Shown here in pieces: positions 43,578 to 52,177 of a stretch of DNA of 64,000 bases (its first letter is position 1; the number at the start of each line of letters is the position of its first letter). Below the pieces are notes generated by a model. That model was not told the DNA's origin and searched no databases. It worked only from the letters and a program-made list of their open reading frames with translations. The stretch comes from Cacconaster sp045599325 (GTDB lineage: Bacteria; Bacteroidota; Bacteroidia; Bacteroidales; UBA932), in assembly GCA_045599325.1 (NCBI GenBank), contig JAZRVT010000034.1:10367-74366 (forward strand), given 5' to 3'. A program made the position numbers and the translations under genes.

Positions 43578-43623
43578 CACCCTACAGCACAAGCAGGTCA
43601 TCCCCCAATTCCAGATACGAAAA

Positions 43624-43645
43624 GTGGCAGCCCGAAGGCTGCCAC
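43624..43645. terminator. Perfect hairpin after the M13 gene
   Basis: A 9-bp stem GTGGCAGCC with GGCTGCCAC and tetraloop CGAA. The T-run is weak (CGCAGTTTATTT), so termination may be inefficient. Confidence 0.6.
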
Positions 43646-43772
43646 CGCAGTTTATTTCACGTTTATCAAGTGTGAGTTCAGCGGAATTCTGCACTAATAT
43701 TCTTCCTCGTTGAAGATTACGTACTTTTATTGATTATCAATTTGTTGCGTAAGCGAATTAGCCAACAAATGC

Positions 43773-43791
43773 TGTTTTTAGAAAAAATAAA
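43773..43791 (+). repeat. 19-base near-direct repeat, left copy
   Basis: TGTTTTTAGAAAAAATAAA recurs at 56393-56411 with one change (G for A). The copies bracket the island, but the sequence is low complexity. Confidence 0.3.
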
Positions 43792-43845
43792 TGTCATTCC
43801 CTGTCCGCAAAAGTCAACTACAATTTATGCTTAGATCCATCCTCA

Positions 43846-44889
43846 TCATCTATTGACTGAAGGCCGACCTAGTAATAGATATTTCGCAATATTCTTATTA
43901 AAGTCATCCATATCAAGGAAATAACTAGGATATGCTTCTCTTAATTCCTTATATTTTGAAACTGACACAAGGACAGCGGCATTATCTTTATCATTGATAA
44001 CAGCTTCAATTTTGTTATACGCCTCATTCGCTTTATCCTTATCGTCTTTATTAAACGGAAGAATTCGAAGATTTTTTTTATTGAAGTCTATATATAACAG
44101 GAAAATATCACCTTGAAATTTATGCTGTTCAACAACATTTACAGAAAGTTTAAGCGCCAAAAGTTTGTCCAAAAATTTATTTTTATCATCTAGCTTTTGA
44201 AGCCGTTTTATTAATTCCCCCTTCGTTTCCCCACAAAACAGCTCCATAACTTTGGACTTCTCTTTCATAGAAAACAGGCAACTAATTATTTTGAAAAATT
44301 CTTGCCATTCATCAGAACCTTGCCCAGACTTCATCGCAGTGTTTGTTACTAGCCCTGCTGTTTCAACGGCCATCGCCCAGCTATGCTGCAGTTGTGTTCG
44401 AAGCTGAATCTCTACTTTCATACCATCCCAGTCCTCATTGTTACTGCTATGGTATTTATATACAAGGTGGATACTTCTATATCCACTTAACTTTGGTTTG
44501 TCATCAACATAATCATTTACTTTCACAACCTCAAATTGCTCAATTGTGAAGCTTAATAAGCAAAAGGATGCTTGTCTTAGAGCATCAATTCCAGAAAACA
44601 CAAATCTTCCACCTGCAATATCTTGCATTCCTCCTAGTCCCATCTCTGGATTCAAGTCAAGTTTATATTGGATTGAAGTCATTCGCTTAAGTCTATAAGA
44701 AGAAAAGACAGGCTTCATTGAATTCTGAGAGAAAACTGTCTGTATCTTTTGCATCAAAAGCTCAATGACAGGAAGGTGTTGCTCTCGCCATTCGTTAACA
44801 ATGGCGACCGACTTTGCAACTGCAATCTTATCACCAGAGGTTGTTATTGTCTCTCCAGCTTTTGTTATCTGTTTTGCTGAATATCTCAT
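43846..44889 (-). CDS. RelA/SpoT-type nucleotidyltransferase, putative alarmone-synthetase effector
   Basis: A 347-residue protein with a (p)ppGpp-synthetase fold in residues about 30-190 and no HD hydrolase, TGS or ACT domain. Catalytic motifs are kept: SYRLKRMTSIQYK (RxKxxxSIxxK), GMQDIAGGRFVF, GYRSIHLVYKY and KVEIQLRTQLQHSWAMAVE with the catalytic Glu. A roughly 150-residue C-terminal extension is unrecognised. Such stand-alone enzymes include toxic toxSAS/CapRel proteins of phage defence. It closes a defence-like operon. ATG 44889 is used instead of the TTG three codons before. Confidence 0.82.
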   Translation of the reverse strand: MRYSAKQITKAGETITTSGDKIAVAKSVAIVNEWREQHLPVIELLMQKIQTVFSQNSMKPVFSSYRLKRMTSIQYKLDLNPEMGLGGMQDIAGGRFVFSGIDALRQASFCLLSFTIEQFEVVKVNDYVDDKPKLSGYRSIHLVYKYHSSNNEDWDGMKVEIQLRTQLQHSWAMAVETAGLVTNTAMKSGQGSDEWQEFFKIISCLFSMKEKSKVMELFCGETKGELIKRLQKLDDKNKFLDKLLALKLSVNVVEQHKFQGDIFLLYIDFNKKNLRILPFNKDDKDKANEAYNKIEAVINDKDNAAVLVSVSKYKELREAYPSYFLDMDDFNKNIAKYLLLGRPSVNR

Positions 44890-45014
44890 AACATACAATG
44901 ATTAATATTCGGTACGCCAATTGCGGTGATTAATAGACTACTACCTCCGAATCTCGAACCATTTCTGGGAGGGACTTTTGCAGATTCAACAATTAATTAC
45001 CAAAGGAAAAAATA

Positions 45015-46787
45015 TTATTGCTTGAAAATATCCCAGTTGTTCTGCAGGTCCTCTCCATGCATAAGTGGGAAATATGATATTATATCCTTTGCCAGATCGT
45101 AATACTTTGGATCCGTTTTCATGAAATTACTAACACTAGTAGCCTGACCACTAGTAAAAGCGAGTCTATATGAAGATTCAATCATCGCCACTATATCATA
45201 TATGATATTCTCAAGCTTCTTATCCAAATCGTCAGCTGAATAATTGGAAAGAATAGGTCCATATTCAAAAGAAGTGGTGTCACTTAATACTTTCGGAGAA
45301 GCATTGATATCATCTTCTGTGATCATCTCATTTACTAAACGATAGCACATTCCCAGGATTGCAAAAATAGTTTGCTTACCGTTCTTTAGCACTTCAATCT
45401 GTTCAGGGCTGAGCTTCTTTTTCGTGCCTTCTTTCGTTTTAAATTTCCGCTCAATTTCATCATACCGTTTCTTTAGGTCAATGAGATCTAATAAGAATGT
45501 CTTCTTGTTCTTGTCTTGATCATAATTCACCTTGAAGAGCTGCCCATATACCGTCGAATTCTCAAAAATAACCTTCTTTCCAGACCTTGAGGTACCAGGT
45601 CTCTGATGAACAAATGATAATACGATCTGTCCTAGTTCATCGTTTTTGATAGTATAGGAAGGCTTGAAATCTGGTATATGACCTCGTTTAATTTCGACAT
45701 AGATTGTTTCATCTTTCATCCACCTACTTAGGCGGACCATTTCAGGAGAATTTGATTTTAAATCTCTTGGGAAGATCGGCTTCTGTGAGTTCGATGCCTC
45801 CGCTATACTTGTGAAGAAGTCTGCAGCCTTTTTATTATTTTTCGTGGAAACGATTTTGCATGGGATAAAAAACTCCTTGGTGTTTGAACCTTTATATGTC
45901 CCTATCAAAGTAGAAGTCTGACCACCATTGACGATTGAAAAATTATAAAGCTTAACGGTATTTCCATCTGGGATAAACTCTTCACAGGCTATTATGATAC
46001 CATTATTGAGGAACCAGAAGTTATCTCTGTCTTTATCCAACGTGTGCCTAATTCCTTCGTCAACCATGGTGTTCTTGATATAACGCCTAATATTGAGATC
46101 AAACAGACCTTTCCCTGCATATTTATTATAAAGGCGTGATATTGAAGTAGACCCCACATTACAAATAATACCACAGGAATTATTAGACTCATATGACAGG
46201 TAGTTTTTCGGCTTATCAATAGTTACCTTATCTTCAACTACCGTATCCAACTCCTCTTGATCTTTGATTATGGCTTTTTCAACAGCCTCGCCATTATAAA
46301 TAATCACTGATTCTACAGGGATATCGGAACTAGACTTTTCAAGTTTTACGATAGCAGCATCTACATCTACTGGCGCAGTAGAAAAGATTTGATATTCATA
46401 ATTATCTGTTGCATCATCAGGAAGCCGATCAATATAATCTTGAAGATATTTCTTCACTAGATCATTATATGAGCCTGTTCTCCCTATCTTAAAATTATTT
46501 ACGGTGCTTTGCATCTTTTGAAGCTCTTCAACAACAGCTTCAGGAGATAATGAGGACGTGAATTTAGATTGGCCTAAAATAACCTTCTGCTCTTCTTCGT
46601 CATAATAGAGAAAATCTATTCCGCCATCATCCTTCCCGTCTGTCACAATCTGGTCGGAATAATCTTCTTTAAAAACATGCTTTAAGATTACATGGCTAAA
46701 AGCCCGATCATCAGAAATAGTATTTCCCGACAAACTTTTAATAGCGCCTTTTGCCTGAATAATCGCAGTTTCAATAATCTCACTCAT
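45015..46787 (-). CDS. AIPR family abortive infection protein with N-terminal nuclease-like domain
   Basis: A 590-residue protein. The central part carries AIPR signatures: GLFDLNIRRYI, WFLNNGIIIACEEF and FSIVNGGQTSTLIGTY. AIPR proteins take part in abortive phage infection. The first 90 residues look like a PD-(D/E)XK nuclease (DGKDDGGIDFLYYDEEE, then VILGQSKF, giving D...QxK). The C-terminus is mostly helical. It sits 47 bases after the HNH gene in the same direction, in an AT-rich region, so it was probably acquired with it. Confidence 0.87.
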   Translation of the reverse strand: MSEIIETAIIQAKGAIKSLSGNTISDDRAFSHVILKHVFKEDYSDQIVTDGKDDGGIDFLYYDEEEQKVILGQSKFTSSLSPEAVVEELQKMQSTVNNFKIGRTGSYNDLVKKYLQDYIDRLPDDATDNYEYQIFSTAPVDVDAAIVKLEKSSSDIPVESVIIYNGEAVEKAIIKDQEELDTVVEDKVTIDKPKNYLSYESNNSCGIICNVGSTSISRLYNKYAGKGLFDLNIRRYIKNTMVDEGIRHTLDKDRDNFWFLNNGIIIACEEFIPDGNTVKLYNFSIVNGGQTSTLIGTYKGSNTKEFFIPCKIVSTKNNKKAADFFTSIAEASNSQKPIFPRDLKSNSPEMVRLSRWMKDETIYVEIKRGHIPDFKPSYTIKNDELGQIVLSFVHQRPGTSRSGKKVIFENSTVYGQLFKVNYDQDKNKKTFLLDLIDLKKRYDEIERKFKTKEGTKKKLSPEQIEVLKNGKQTIFAILGMCYRLVNEMITEDDINASPKVLSDTTSFEYGPILSNYSADDLDKKLENIIYDIVAMIESSYRLAFTSGQATSVSNFMKTDPKYYDLAKDIISYFPLMHGEDLQNNWDIFKQ

Positions 46788-46834
46788 ATTGTCTCAAATT
46801 TTAATTGCTAAGGTAATAATTCTTGGCTAAAGCT

Positions 46835-47587
46835 TTATTCTTTCTCAAGTAATTCTTTCAACTCATTTAATGATAAGACCTTATTCTTATACCGGTGCAC
46901 CATTCTATGACAATTTGGACATAAGCATATCAAGTCGGTTTTAGGGTCCACCTCCACTTCTTGATCCTTACTATATAAAGGCTTGATATGATGGACTTCT
47001 ATGAAATTCTTTCCAATCTCACCATATGTCTTTTCAAAGTCAAATCCGCAAGCCATGCACTTGCATCCATGATATTTAATCGCCAATCGCCTGTTATTGG
47101 CGCTCCTCTCGTATCTGGTTGAATAATAAAGCTTCTTTTTCCCTTCGACATCATTCTTCCCATCACACACTTCTACCTCGCTTTCGATATTGTCATTGGA
47201 ATCGTTATAGATCGTAGAGCCAGGAGTGTCTACAATGGTGACGTCATATGAGTCTATCTCTACCTTGGTGAAGATAATTGCAGGATAATTGTCTGGCTGG
47301 TGCGGATGCGCATTATATTTCTCAGACAGATCACTATGCCAAAACATTCTAATTCGGCCATGATCATCTGTTGTGAACTGAGCATCATAACTAATTCCTT
47401 CGAAAAATAATTTGATATCCTTCTTATGGGGATAAATCAGGCTATCTACGCCCCAGAATGAATATGTGTTCTGGGGGATACCGGTTCCATGGTGATCAAA
47501 GAATGATTTATCGCCATACTTGATAGCTTCTTTATCATTCAATATTTCAAATGAAAAATAACGTCCTGTTTCCATAAGTTCATTCAT
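46835..47587 (-). CDS. HNH endonuclease with unknown N-terminal domain
   Basis: A 250-residue protein. The last 80 residues form an HNH nuclease with zinc cysteines: CKCMACGFDFEKTYGEIG, FIEVHHIKPLYSK and DLICLCPNCHRMVHR. The N-terminal 150 residues (FDHHGTGIPQNTYSFWGVDS) are not recognised and could be a DNA-reading domain. A linker separates them. The ATG overlaps the zinc-array gene stop by 8 bases, implying coupled translation. Confidence 0.87.
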   Translation of the reverse strand: MNELMETGRYFSFEILNDKEAIKYGDKSFFDHHGTGIPQNTYSFWGVDSLIYPHKKDIKLFFEGISYDAQFTTDDHGRIRMFWHSDLSEKYNAHPHQPDNYPAIIFTKVEIDSYDVTIVDTPGSTIYNDSNDNIESEVEVCDGKNDVEGKKKLYYSTRYERSANNRRLAIKYHGCKCMACGFDFEKTYGEIGKNFIEVHHIKPLYSKDQEVEVDPKTDLICLCPNCHRMVHRYKNKVLSLNELKELLEKE

Positions 47588-49145
47588 TAAAAGGCAACTC
47601 TGGATCGGGCTGCCAGATTGGAACTACTCCAGTTTTAACAGAATTGATTATCTTAAGTAATACTTCTGGGTCTTCAATCACTTCATAAGGGTAATGGATT
47701 CCAAGGTTTGAGAAATATATAACCCTTAGACCTCGTTTTTCGCATAGAGCCTTTTTGATCGTATCTCTTTTTTTATTTTCCTTATATCCTGGTTCTCCAC
47801 CGAAATAATCAACGGGCTTAAAATGCTGGATGCCTTGACATTCTATTACGATATTATGCTCATATAAATAAAAATCAAGGTGAAGAGTACCATTATACTT
47901 TAACCAATCAAAAGTCTTTTGCGGGATAAAAGGAATATTGTTACGAATCAATAGACTGGTGATCGTGTCCTCTAGGAGGCTATTATTGCACATCGGACAT
48001 CCTGCCCCGCGAATATGAGCTTTAGGAGTCTGCAAAAATGGCCCATGTTTTGGGCATATTATTTTAACTGGAATGCGTCTATTAACATATTCAATTTCCG
48101 AATAGTCGTACTTTCCTTTATGAACAGTCTGAGCTATTGATAAGAAATCGGTAGCAGACTTCGTTAATCGAGAACTAGCAGATTCATTATAACAGAGTCT
48201 ACATCCATGACCTTGAAGATGACCATTTGGCTTTATCCAAAACTCGCCATGTTTCGGGCAGACAATACATACCTTCGTTTGGCTATTGCTATATATTACT
48301 TTTGAATAATCATATTTATCGCCGTGGACCAATCTCGACTTTTCAATGAAAAAATCTTGATCCAAATACCTCCCACTGCATTTGGGACAGCCTAAAGACT
48401 TCAAATGACGATCAGGAGTCTGCCAGAATTCACCATGCTCAGGGCAGATAATACAAACCTTCCGTTGGTACCCTTTCCATTCAACCTTTGAATAGTCATA
48501 TTTTCCATGGAATCTCTCATCCGCTTTTTTCAAGAAATAGTTTAAATCAATACCATAATTGCCACTACATTTAGGACAGCCATGGTTCTTTAAATGATTA
48601 TTGGGGGTAGTCCAAAACTCTCCATGTTCAGGGCAGATGATACAAACCTTAGACTTATTTCCACGATATTCGACTTTGGAATAATCATATTTTTCACCAT
48701 ATATCGCCTTTGATGCTGAAATAAATTCTTCAGTAGATGGAACATAATTATTAGTGCATTTGGGGCACCCTGCTCCATGGAGATGATTGTGAGGAGACTG
48801 CCAGAATTCTCCATGTTCTGGACATATTATGCACACATCTTTTTCGTTGTGGGAATAATCGACCTTGGAATAATCATACTTGTTTCCATGAACTTTTCTG
48901 GCTTTCTTAATAAACTCTTCAGTGGAAGACCTAAACCTTTCTGAATTCGCTTCTGACATGCATTTCGGACATCCTGCGCCATGCAAGTGATTATTAACCT
49001 CTTGCCAAAATTCACCATGTTTTGGACAGATGATGCACAACTTTGCGTGAACGCCCAAATATTCTGCCTTAGAATAATCATACCTATCCCCATGCACCTT
49101 ACGTGCATCGGCTATGAATTCCTCTGTTGTCTTTTTTCTTGGCAT
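47580..49145 (-). CDS. Six-repeat DUF723-like zinc-finger array fused to a Vsr-like nuclease
   Basis: A 521-residue protein. Six repeats of about 58 residues fill positions 9-375, each of the form KYDYSKVEY...VCIICPEHGEFW..P..HL.G.GCPKC (two Cys pairs per unit). They match DUF723-type units, thought to bind DNA or RNA. After residue about 395 comes a PD-(D/E)XK domain with HLDFYLYEHNIVIECQGIQH and KPVDYFGGEPGYKENKKRD, where the usual ExK is ExQ. The same nuclease ends the next gene upstream. Unit 6 is more divergent. Confidence 0.85.
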   Translation of the reverse strand: MPRKKTTEEFIADARKVHGDRYDYSKAEYLGVHAKLCIICPKHGEFWQEVNNHLHGAGCPKCMSEANSERFRSSTEEFIKKARKVHGNKYDYSKVDYSHNEKDVCIICPEHGEFWQSPHNHLHGAGCPKCTNNYVPSTEEFISASKAIYGEKYDYSKVEYRGNKSKVCIICPEHGEFWTTPNNHLKNHGCPKCSGNYGIDLNYFLKKADERFHGKYDYSKVEWKGYQRKVCIICPEHGEFWQTPDRHLKSLGCPKCSGRYLDQDFFIEKSRLVHGDKYDYSKVIYSNSQTKVCIVCPKHGEFWIKPNGHLQGHGCRLCYNESASSRLTKSATDFLSIAQTVHKGKYDYSEIEYVNRRIPVKIICPKHGPFLQTPKAHIRGAGCPMCNNSLLEDTITSLLIRNNIPFIPQKTFDWLKYNGTLHLDFYLYEHNIVIECQGIQHFKPVDYFGGEPGYKENKKRDTIKKALCEKRGLRVIYFSNLGIHYPYEVIEDPEVLLKIINSVKTGVVPIWQPDPELPFNE

Positions 49146-49168
49146 ACGCTCAGTTTAGTTGGCTAGTA

Positions 49169-50956
49169 CTATTTAGAACGAATGGCTTCATCAATATCTT
49201 TAATCACGTCCATAAAGTCATAGCCCTCATTAACATATACCAATGAGCATCCATTTTCAAAACACAGCCGTCTTTTACGCTCATCTCGCTCCTGATTGCT
49301 GGCAAAGCCTTCTTCCCCTCCGAAATAATCAACCGGTTGATAGTGCTGGATTCCCTGATATTCTACGCCTAAATTAATATCTTTAAAATACACATCGAGG
49401 TGCTGCTTTCCTAGCCATTTAGGATGGCCATGTTGGACGACAGAGTAATCCTTATAATAGTTTTTAATTTTATAAAATAATGCTGTCTCATTTATCCAAC
49501 CTTCACCAATCTTAGGAGATCCGATAGACTCACGATAAGCATCTTCCGACTCAATAAGTAACACTCTCAACTGTTCAGTAACCGCATGATCGACAAGCAA
49601 TATCTCATCCATCCTTCTCTTATGATATGCATCCTCACCAATCGAGTAATATACATTATAGCTGTCTTCATCTAGCTGGTAGAATTGCCGATAATACTCT
49701 GGCGAATACCGTCCATCGATAGATTTATAGCCCTTATCTTTTTCATAAAAGACATAATAGATACGACAGCCCCATTTTCTTTCAAATCTTTCCAGACAAC
49801 TTCTAAAGAATGGAAGAATTTCTTTAATATGCTTCTTCCCGAATGCAGTCAAACAACCTGTTCCGCTAATCTTTGCCGCAATTTCCCCATCAAAAATATG
49901 GTCCCCTATCTTCTCTGCATATAAATTGACAAGCTTTAATGAAACAAACTCTTTTCTTTTAACGATATTCCACGCTTTTTCATATTGGTCAGAGTTATTA
50001 TATAACTCGATTAATATATCATCACAATATTGTTTAACCTTTGGATAGCCCTTTGAAAGAAGATCATACTTCTCAGAAAGGGTATCAGGATCACGATACT
50101 GCTTCTGCAAATCATATAGCAGCATGAAATAATAATTAGAATTACCTTCAGTGTCCAACACTATCCCATTGGCAAACTGCTTTTTAAAATAGTGATAGAA
50201 TATCTGAACCTCTTTAGGTTCCATACTCATTGAGTGATCAGGATAAATATAGGTCTTAGGCCAATATGGGATTGGTATTCTCGACTTTGCCAAAACGTTA
50301 ATGATACCTTCCTCGCTGGCATTCGATGCAAGAGACTTGGTGTCATTCCAATATCTTACTGAACCATCAACTGACACTGAGGAAAGGTCAATTTTCCCTT
50401 TCAGCCTCATTGGTAGAGATAAATTACCTCCTACATACTGTAATTTGCCTAAGTCGCTAATTTGAGTATCTCTCAATGACAAATCTCCACCCACAAACTG
50501 GAGCTCGCCCAAATCCGACAGAGGCGTATTTCGGAATCCAGCGTTACCATTGACTTTTTGAAGAGATCCTAGAGACGATAAACATGATTTTCTATCATGA
50601 AAACTGCACCAAATATCACCGTGCACGATTTCGAGAGGGGAAAGATTATCTATCTGACAATCACTCAATCCTAATGTGCCTTTAATCTCTTTCACAGGAG
50701 CCAGAGAGGATACTGTACCATTTCTAATGATTACATCATGAAGGATTGAAAAACCAGAAATTATTTTTTTATATTCTTCCTGAGTATATATATCCGTTTT
50801 ATCCTCAGTCGGAGAATAATTAGTTTGAATCTTATTTGAGGGTATTGTCCCATATACAATTCGAACAGACTTTTGCGGAATATCAATAGTCTGTCTCTCT
50901 GAAGTGGAAGCCTCTTTCTTTGAGCCTCCAAATATTCGGTTCAAGAATTTTAACAT
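49169..50956 (-). CDS. Leucine-rich-repeat protein with C-terminal Vsr-like nuclease
   Basis: A 595-residue protein, first gene of the island operon. Residues about 80-190 hold five short repeats of the form LSDLGELQFVGGDLSLRDTQ, LRR-like. A helical middle (EVQIFYHYFKKQFANGIVLD) weakly recalls TerB-N, and the tail (about 505-580) is a PD-(D/E)XK nuclease: HLDVYFKDINLGVEYQGIQH, then QPVDYFGGEEGF. The latter nearly equals that of the zinc-array protein. Start ATG 50956 has AGAAGGA upstream; a 15-residue extension crosses the promoter. Confidence 0.83.
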   Translation of the reverse strand: MLKFLNRIFGGSKKEASTSERQTIDIPQKSVRIVYGTIPSNKIQTNYSPTEDKTDIYTQEEYKKIISGFSILHDVIIRNGTVSSLAPVKEIKGTLGLSDCQIDNLSPLEIVHGDIWCSFHDRKSCLSSLGSLQKVNGNAGFRNTPLSDLGELQFVGGDLSLRDTQISDLGKLQYVGGNLSLPMRLKGKIDLSSVSVDGSVRYWNDTKSLASNASEEGIINVLAKSRIPIPYWPKTYIYPDHSMSMEPKEVQIFYHYFKKQFANGIVLDTEGNSNYYFMLLYDLQKQYRDPDTLSEKYDLLSKGYPKVKQYCDDILIELYNNSDQYEKAWNIVKRKEFVSLKLVNLYAEKIGDHIFDGEIAAKISGTGCLTAFGKKHIKEILPFFRSCLERFERKWGCRIYYVFYEKDKGYKSIDGRYSPEYYRQFYQLDEDSYNVYYSIGEDAYHKRRMDEILLVDHAVTEQLRVLLIESEDAYRESIGSPKIGEGWINETALFYKIKNYYKDYSVVQHGHPKWLGKQHLDVYFKDINLGVEYQGIQHYQPVDYFGGEEGFASNQERDERKRRLCFENGCSLVYVNEGYDFMDVIKDIDEAIRSK

Positions 50957-50976
50957 CGTCGTCTTGTTTCCTTCTA

Positions 50977-50984
50977 CAAAAATA
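50977..50984 (-). promoter_or_regulatory. TATTTTTG promoter box for the five-gene island operon
   Basis: A minus-strand perfect TAnnTTTG followed by TAGAAGG and ATG 50956 after 20 bases. It is the only strong promoter I see ahead of the operon. Confidence 0.6.
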
Positions 50985-51068
50985 ATAATATTCCATGCCA
51001 TAAATGCTTATTTCTTAATATCCAATATCGATCAGCAAATGCAACTTGATTATTTTGATTAACTTAAT

Positions 51069-51076
51069 TAAATTCG
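51069..51076 (+). promoter_or_regulatory. TAAATTCG promoter-like box for the island lipoprotein
   Basis: One mismatch to TAnnTTTG, followed by CACA and a 4-codon ORF (MLLP), then the lipoprotein ATG at 51099. Confidence 0.4.
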
Positions 51077-51098
51077 CACAATGTTATTGCCATAAAAA

Positions 51099-52025
51099 AT
51101 GAACCATATGAAACGGACTATTCTATTATTAGCTTTTCTCATTGCAATCTCAGGGTGCAAAAATTATTCTTCTGAATATCAGCAATGCCAACAAGAACTG
51201 ACAGTCGCGAGAGATAGTATCAAGACACTATTGGCAACGGTTGAAGCATTATCATACCCTGCCGATCAACGACTTGCGAATGTTAATTCATTCATAAAAA
51301 ACAAGGACTATGTCTCCGCCACTAAAGAAGTCGACGATCTGGTCCGACTATTCCCTAATAGTACTGAGGCGAAGAGTGAAGCCCAGCTAAGAAACATAAT
51401 TGAGGCAGGCATTCAGGCTCAAATTGCTGAAGCAGAAAGAATAAAAGCGTTAGGATTCAAAGTGCTATCCGAAAAATCAAAAGTTGATGTTGAAGATGTC
51501 TCTCTCTCTTTTGGGGCATTTAAAACAGCATCGGAATTTACATTCGATTCATATTCGACTTATTCTGGTTCAGAATGGCGCTATTTGCAAGCAGATAAAG
51601 GATCAAAATATATATCTGTTCCTGTTAGCATTACTTCTAAAAATACGAATCCCAAATTACCGCAATGTGCTGTTTATACAGTGAATGGAGATAAACTTAC
51701 TCTATATGGAACCTTTATGACCAAACTGGCAAGATGGGATGATTATGGTTCATATCTCGGCAATGATGCTGACTTCAATAATGATTTTGCAAAAGTTAAC
51801 ACAGTTAAGTTTAAACTGGGCATTCAGGTTGACGAGGAAATCTTGAAAAAACCTTTCGTGGTGTTACTTAGAAATCAATGCGCATTATCTCGAAACGAAA
51901 ATAGATATAACAATCCTCCGATCAGCTATGTCGGAAGTTGTGGTTTTGAACAAGAAGTTACTGTTGACAGCATACAAGCTGGCAATTATACGGTAATCAA
52001 GAAATACAATTTCAATCTACTATAA
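51099..52025 (+). CDS. Hypothetical lipoprotein of the island
   Basis: A 308-residue putative lipoprotein (lipobox AISGC). A coiled coil (about 25-60, QQCQQELTVARDSIKTLLAT) and a TPR-like helical part are followed by a beta-rich domain. Function is unknown. It stands divergent from the LRR-nuclease gene, 142 bases away. Its stop abuts the end of the 49-residue convergent ORF. It could be an envelope partner of the system or unrelated cargo. Confidence 0.75.
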   Translation: MNHMKRTILLLAFLIAISGCKNYSSEYQQCQQELTVARDSIKTLLATVEALSYPADQRLANVNSFIKNKDYVSATKEVDDLVRLFPNSTEAKSEAQLRNIIEAGIQAQIAEAERIKALGFKVLSEKSKVDVEDVSLSFGAFKTASEFTFDSYSTYSGSEWRYLQADKGSKYISVPVSITSKNTNPKLPQCAVYTVNGDKLTLYGTFMTKLARWDDYGSYLGNDADFNNDFAKVNTVKFKLGIQVDEEILKKPFVVLLRNQCALSRNENRYNNPPISYVGSCGFEQEVTVDSIQAGNYTVIKKYNFNLL

Positions 52026-52175
52026 TTAATACTGTCTTTTCGACACAAGTTTTACATTCCCTGAATTATATGCAGGCTGGTTTCCTATTCTAGGGATCAG
52101 TCTGCTTACTTTATCTGATTCACTCTGGGTACTGGAAGGGCTGGAGAAATACTTGTGCCCAGCCCCTGTCTGCAT
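52026..52175 (-). CDS. Putative 49-residue protein
   Basis: An ATG-to-TAA frame encoding MQTGAGHKYFSSPSSTQSES, then DKVSRLIPRIGNQ. The start lies 2 bases after the stop of the 56-residue frame. Ser- and Gly-rich, no membrane segment. The end abuts the lipoprotein stop with no gap. Not recognised; assigned from frame, composition and neighbours only. Confidence 0.45.
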   Translation of the reverse strand: MQTGAGHKYFSSPSSTQSESDKVSRLIPRIGNQPAYNSGNVKLVSKRQY

Positions 52176-52177
52176 TG

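Larger units (their letters stand above)
43578..43845. other. Intergenic junction: left edge of the AT-rich island
   Basis: No gene is seen. It holds the hairpin at 43624, a minus-strand tail reading KYVIFNEEEY and stop at 43694-43726, an 8-base inverted repeat ATTTGTTG/CAACAAAT (43740-43747 and 43763-43770), and a 19-base match to a sequence beside the integrase (43773-43791). GC content drops to the right. Confidence 0.5.

Noticed and set aside
43624..43645. Perfect hairpin as part of a tRNA gene at the island edge
   Set aside because: No cloverleaf, anticodon arm or T-loop GTTCRA sequence can be built around it.
47580..49145. Regular repeats in the DNA as a possible CRISPR array
   Set aside because: The repeats are about 170 bases long, diverged and in frame; they encode zinc-finger units.
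51081..51095. A four-codon leader ORF (MLLP) before the island lipoprotein
   Set aside because: Its ATG arises from the common GCACAATG context after the promoter box; too short to support.
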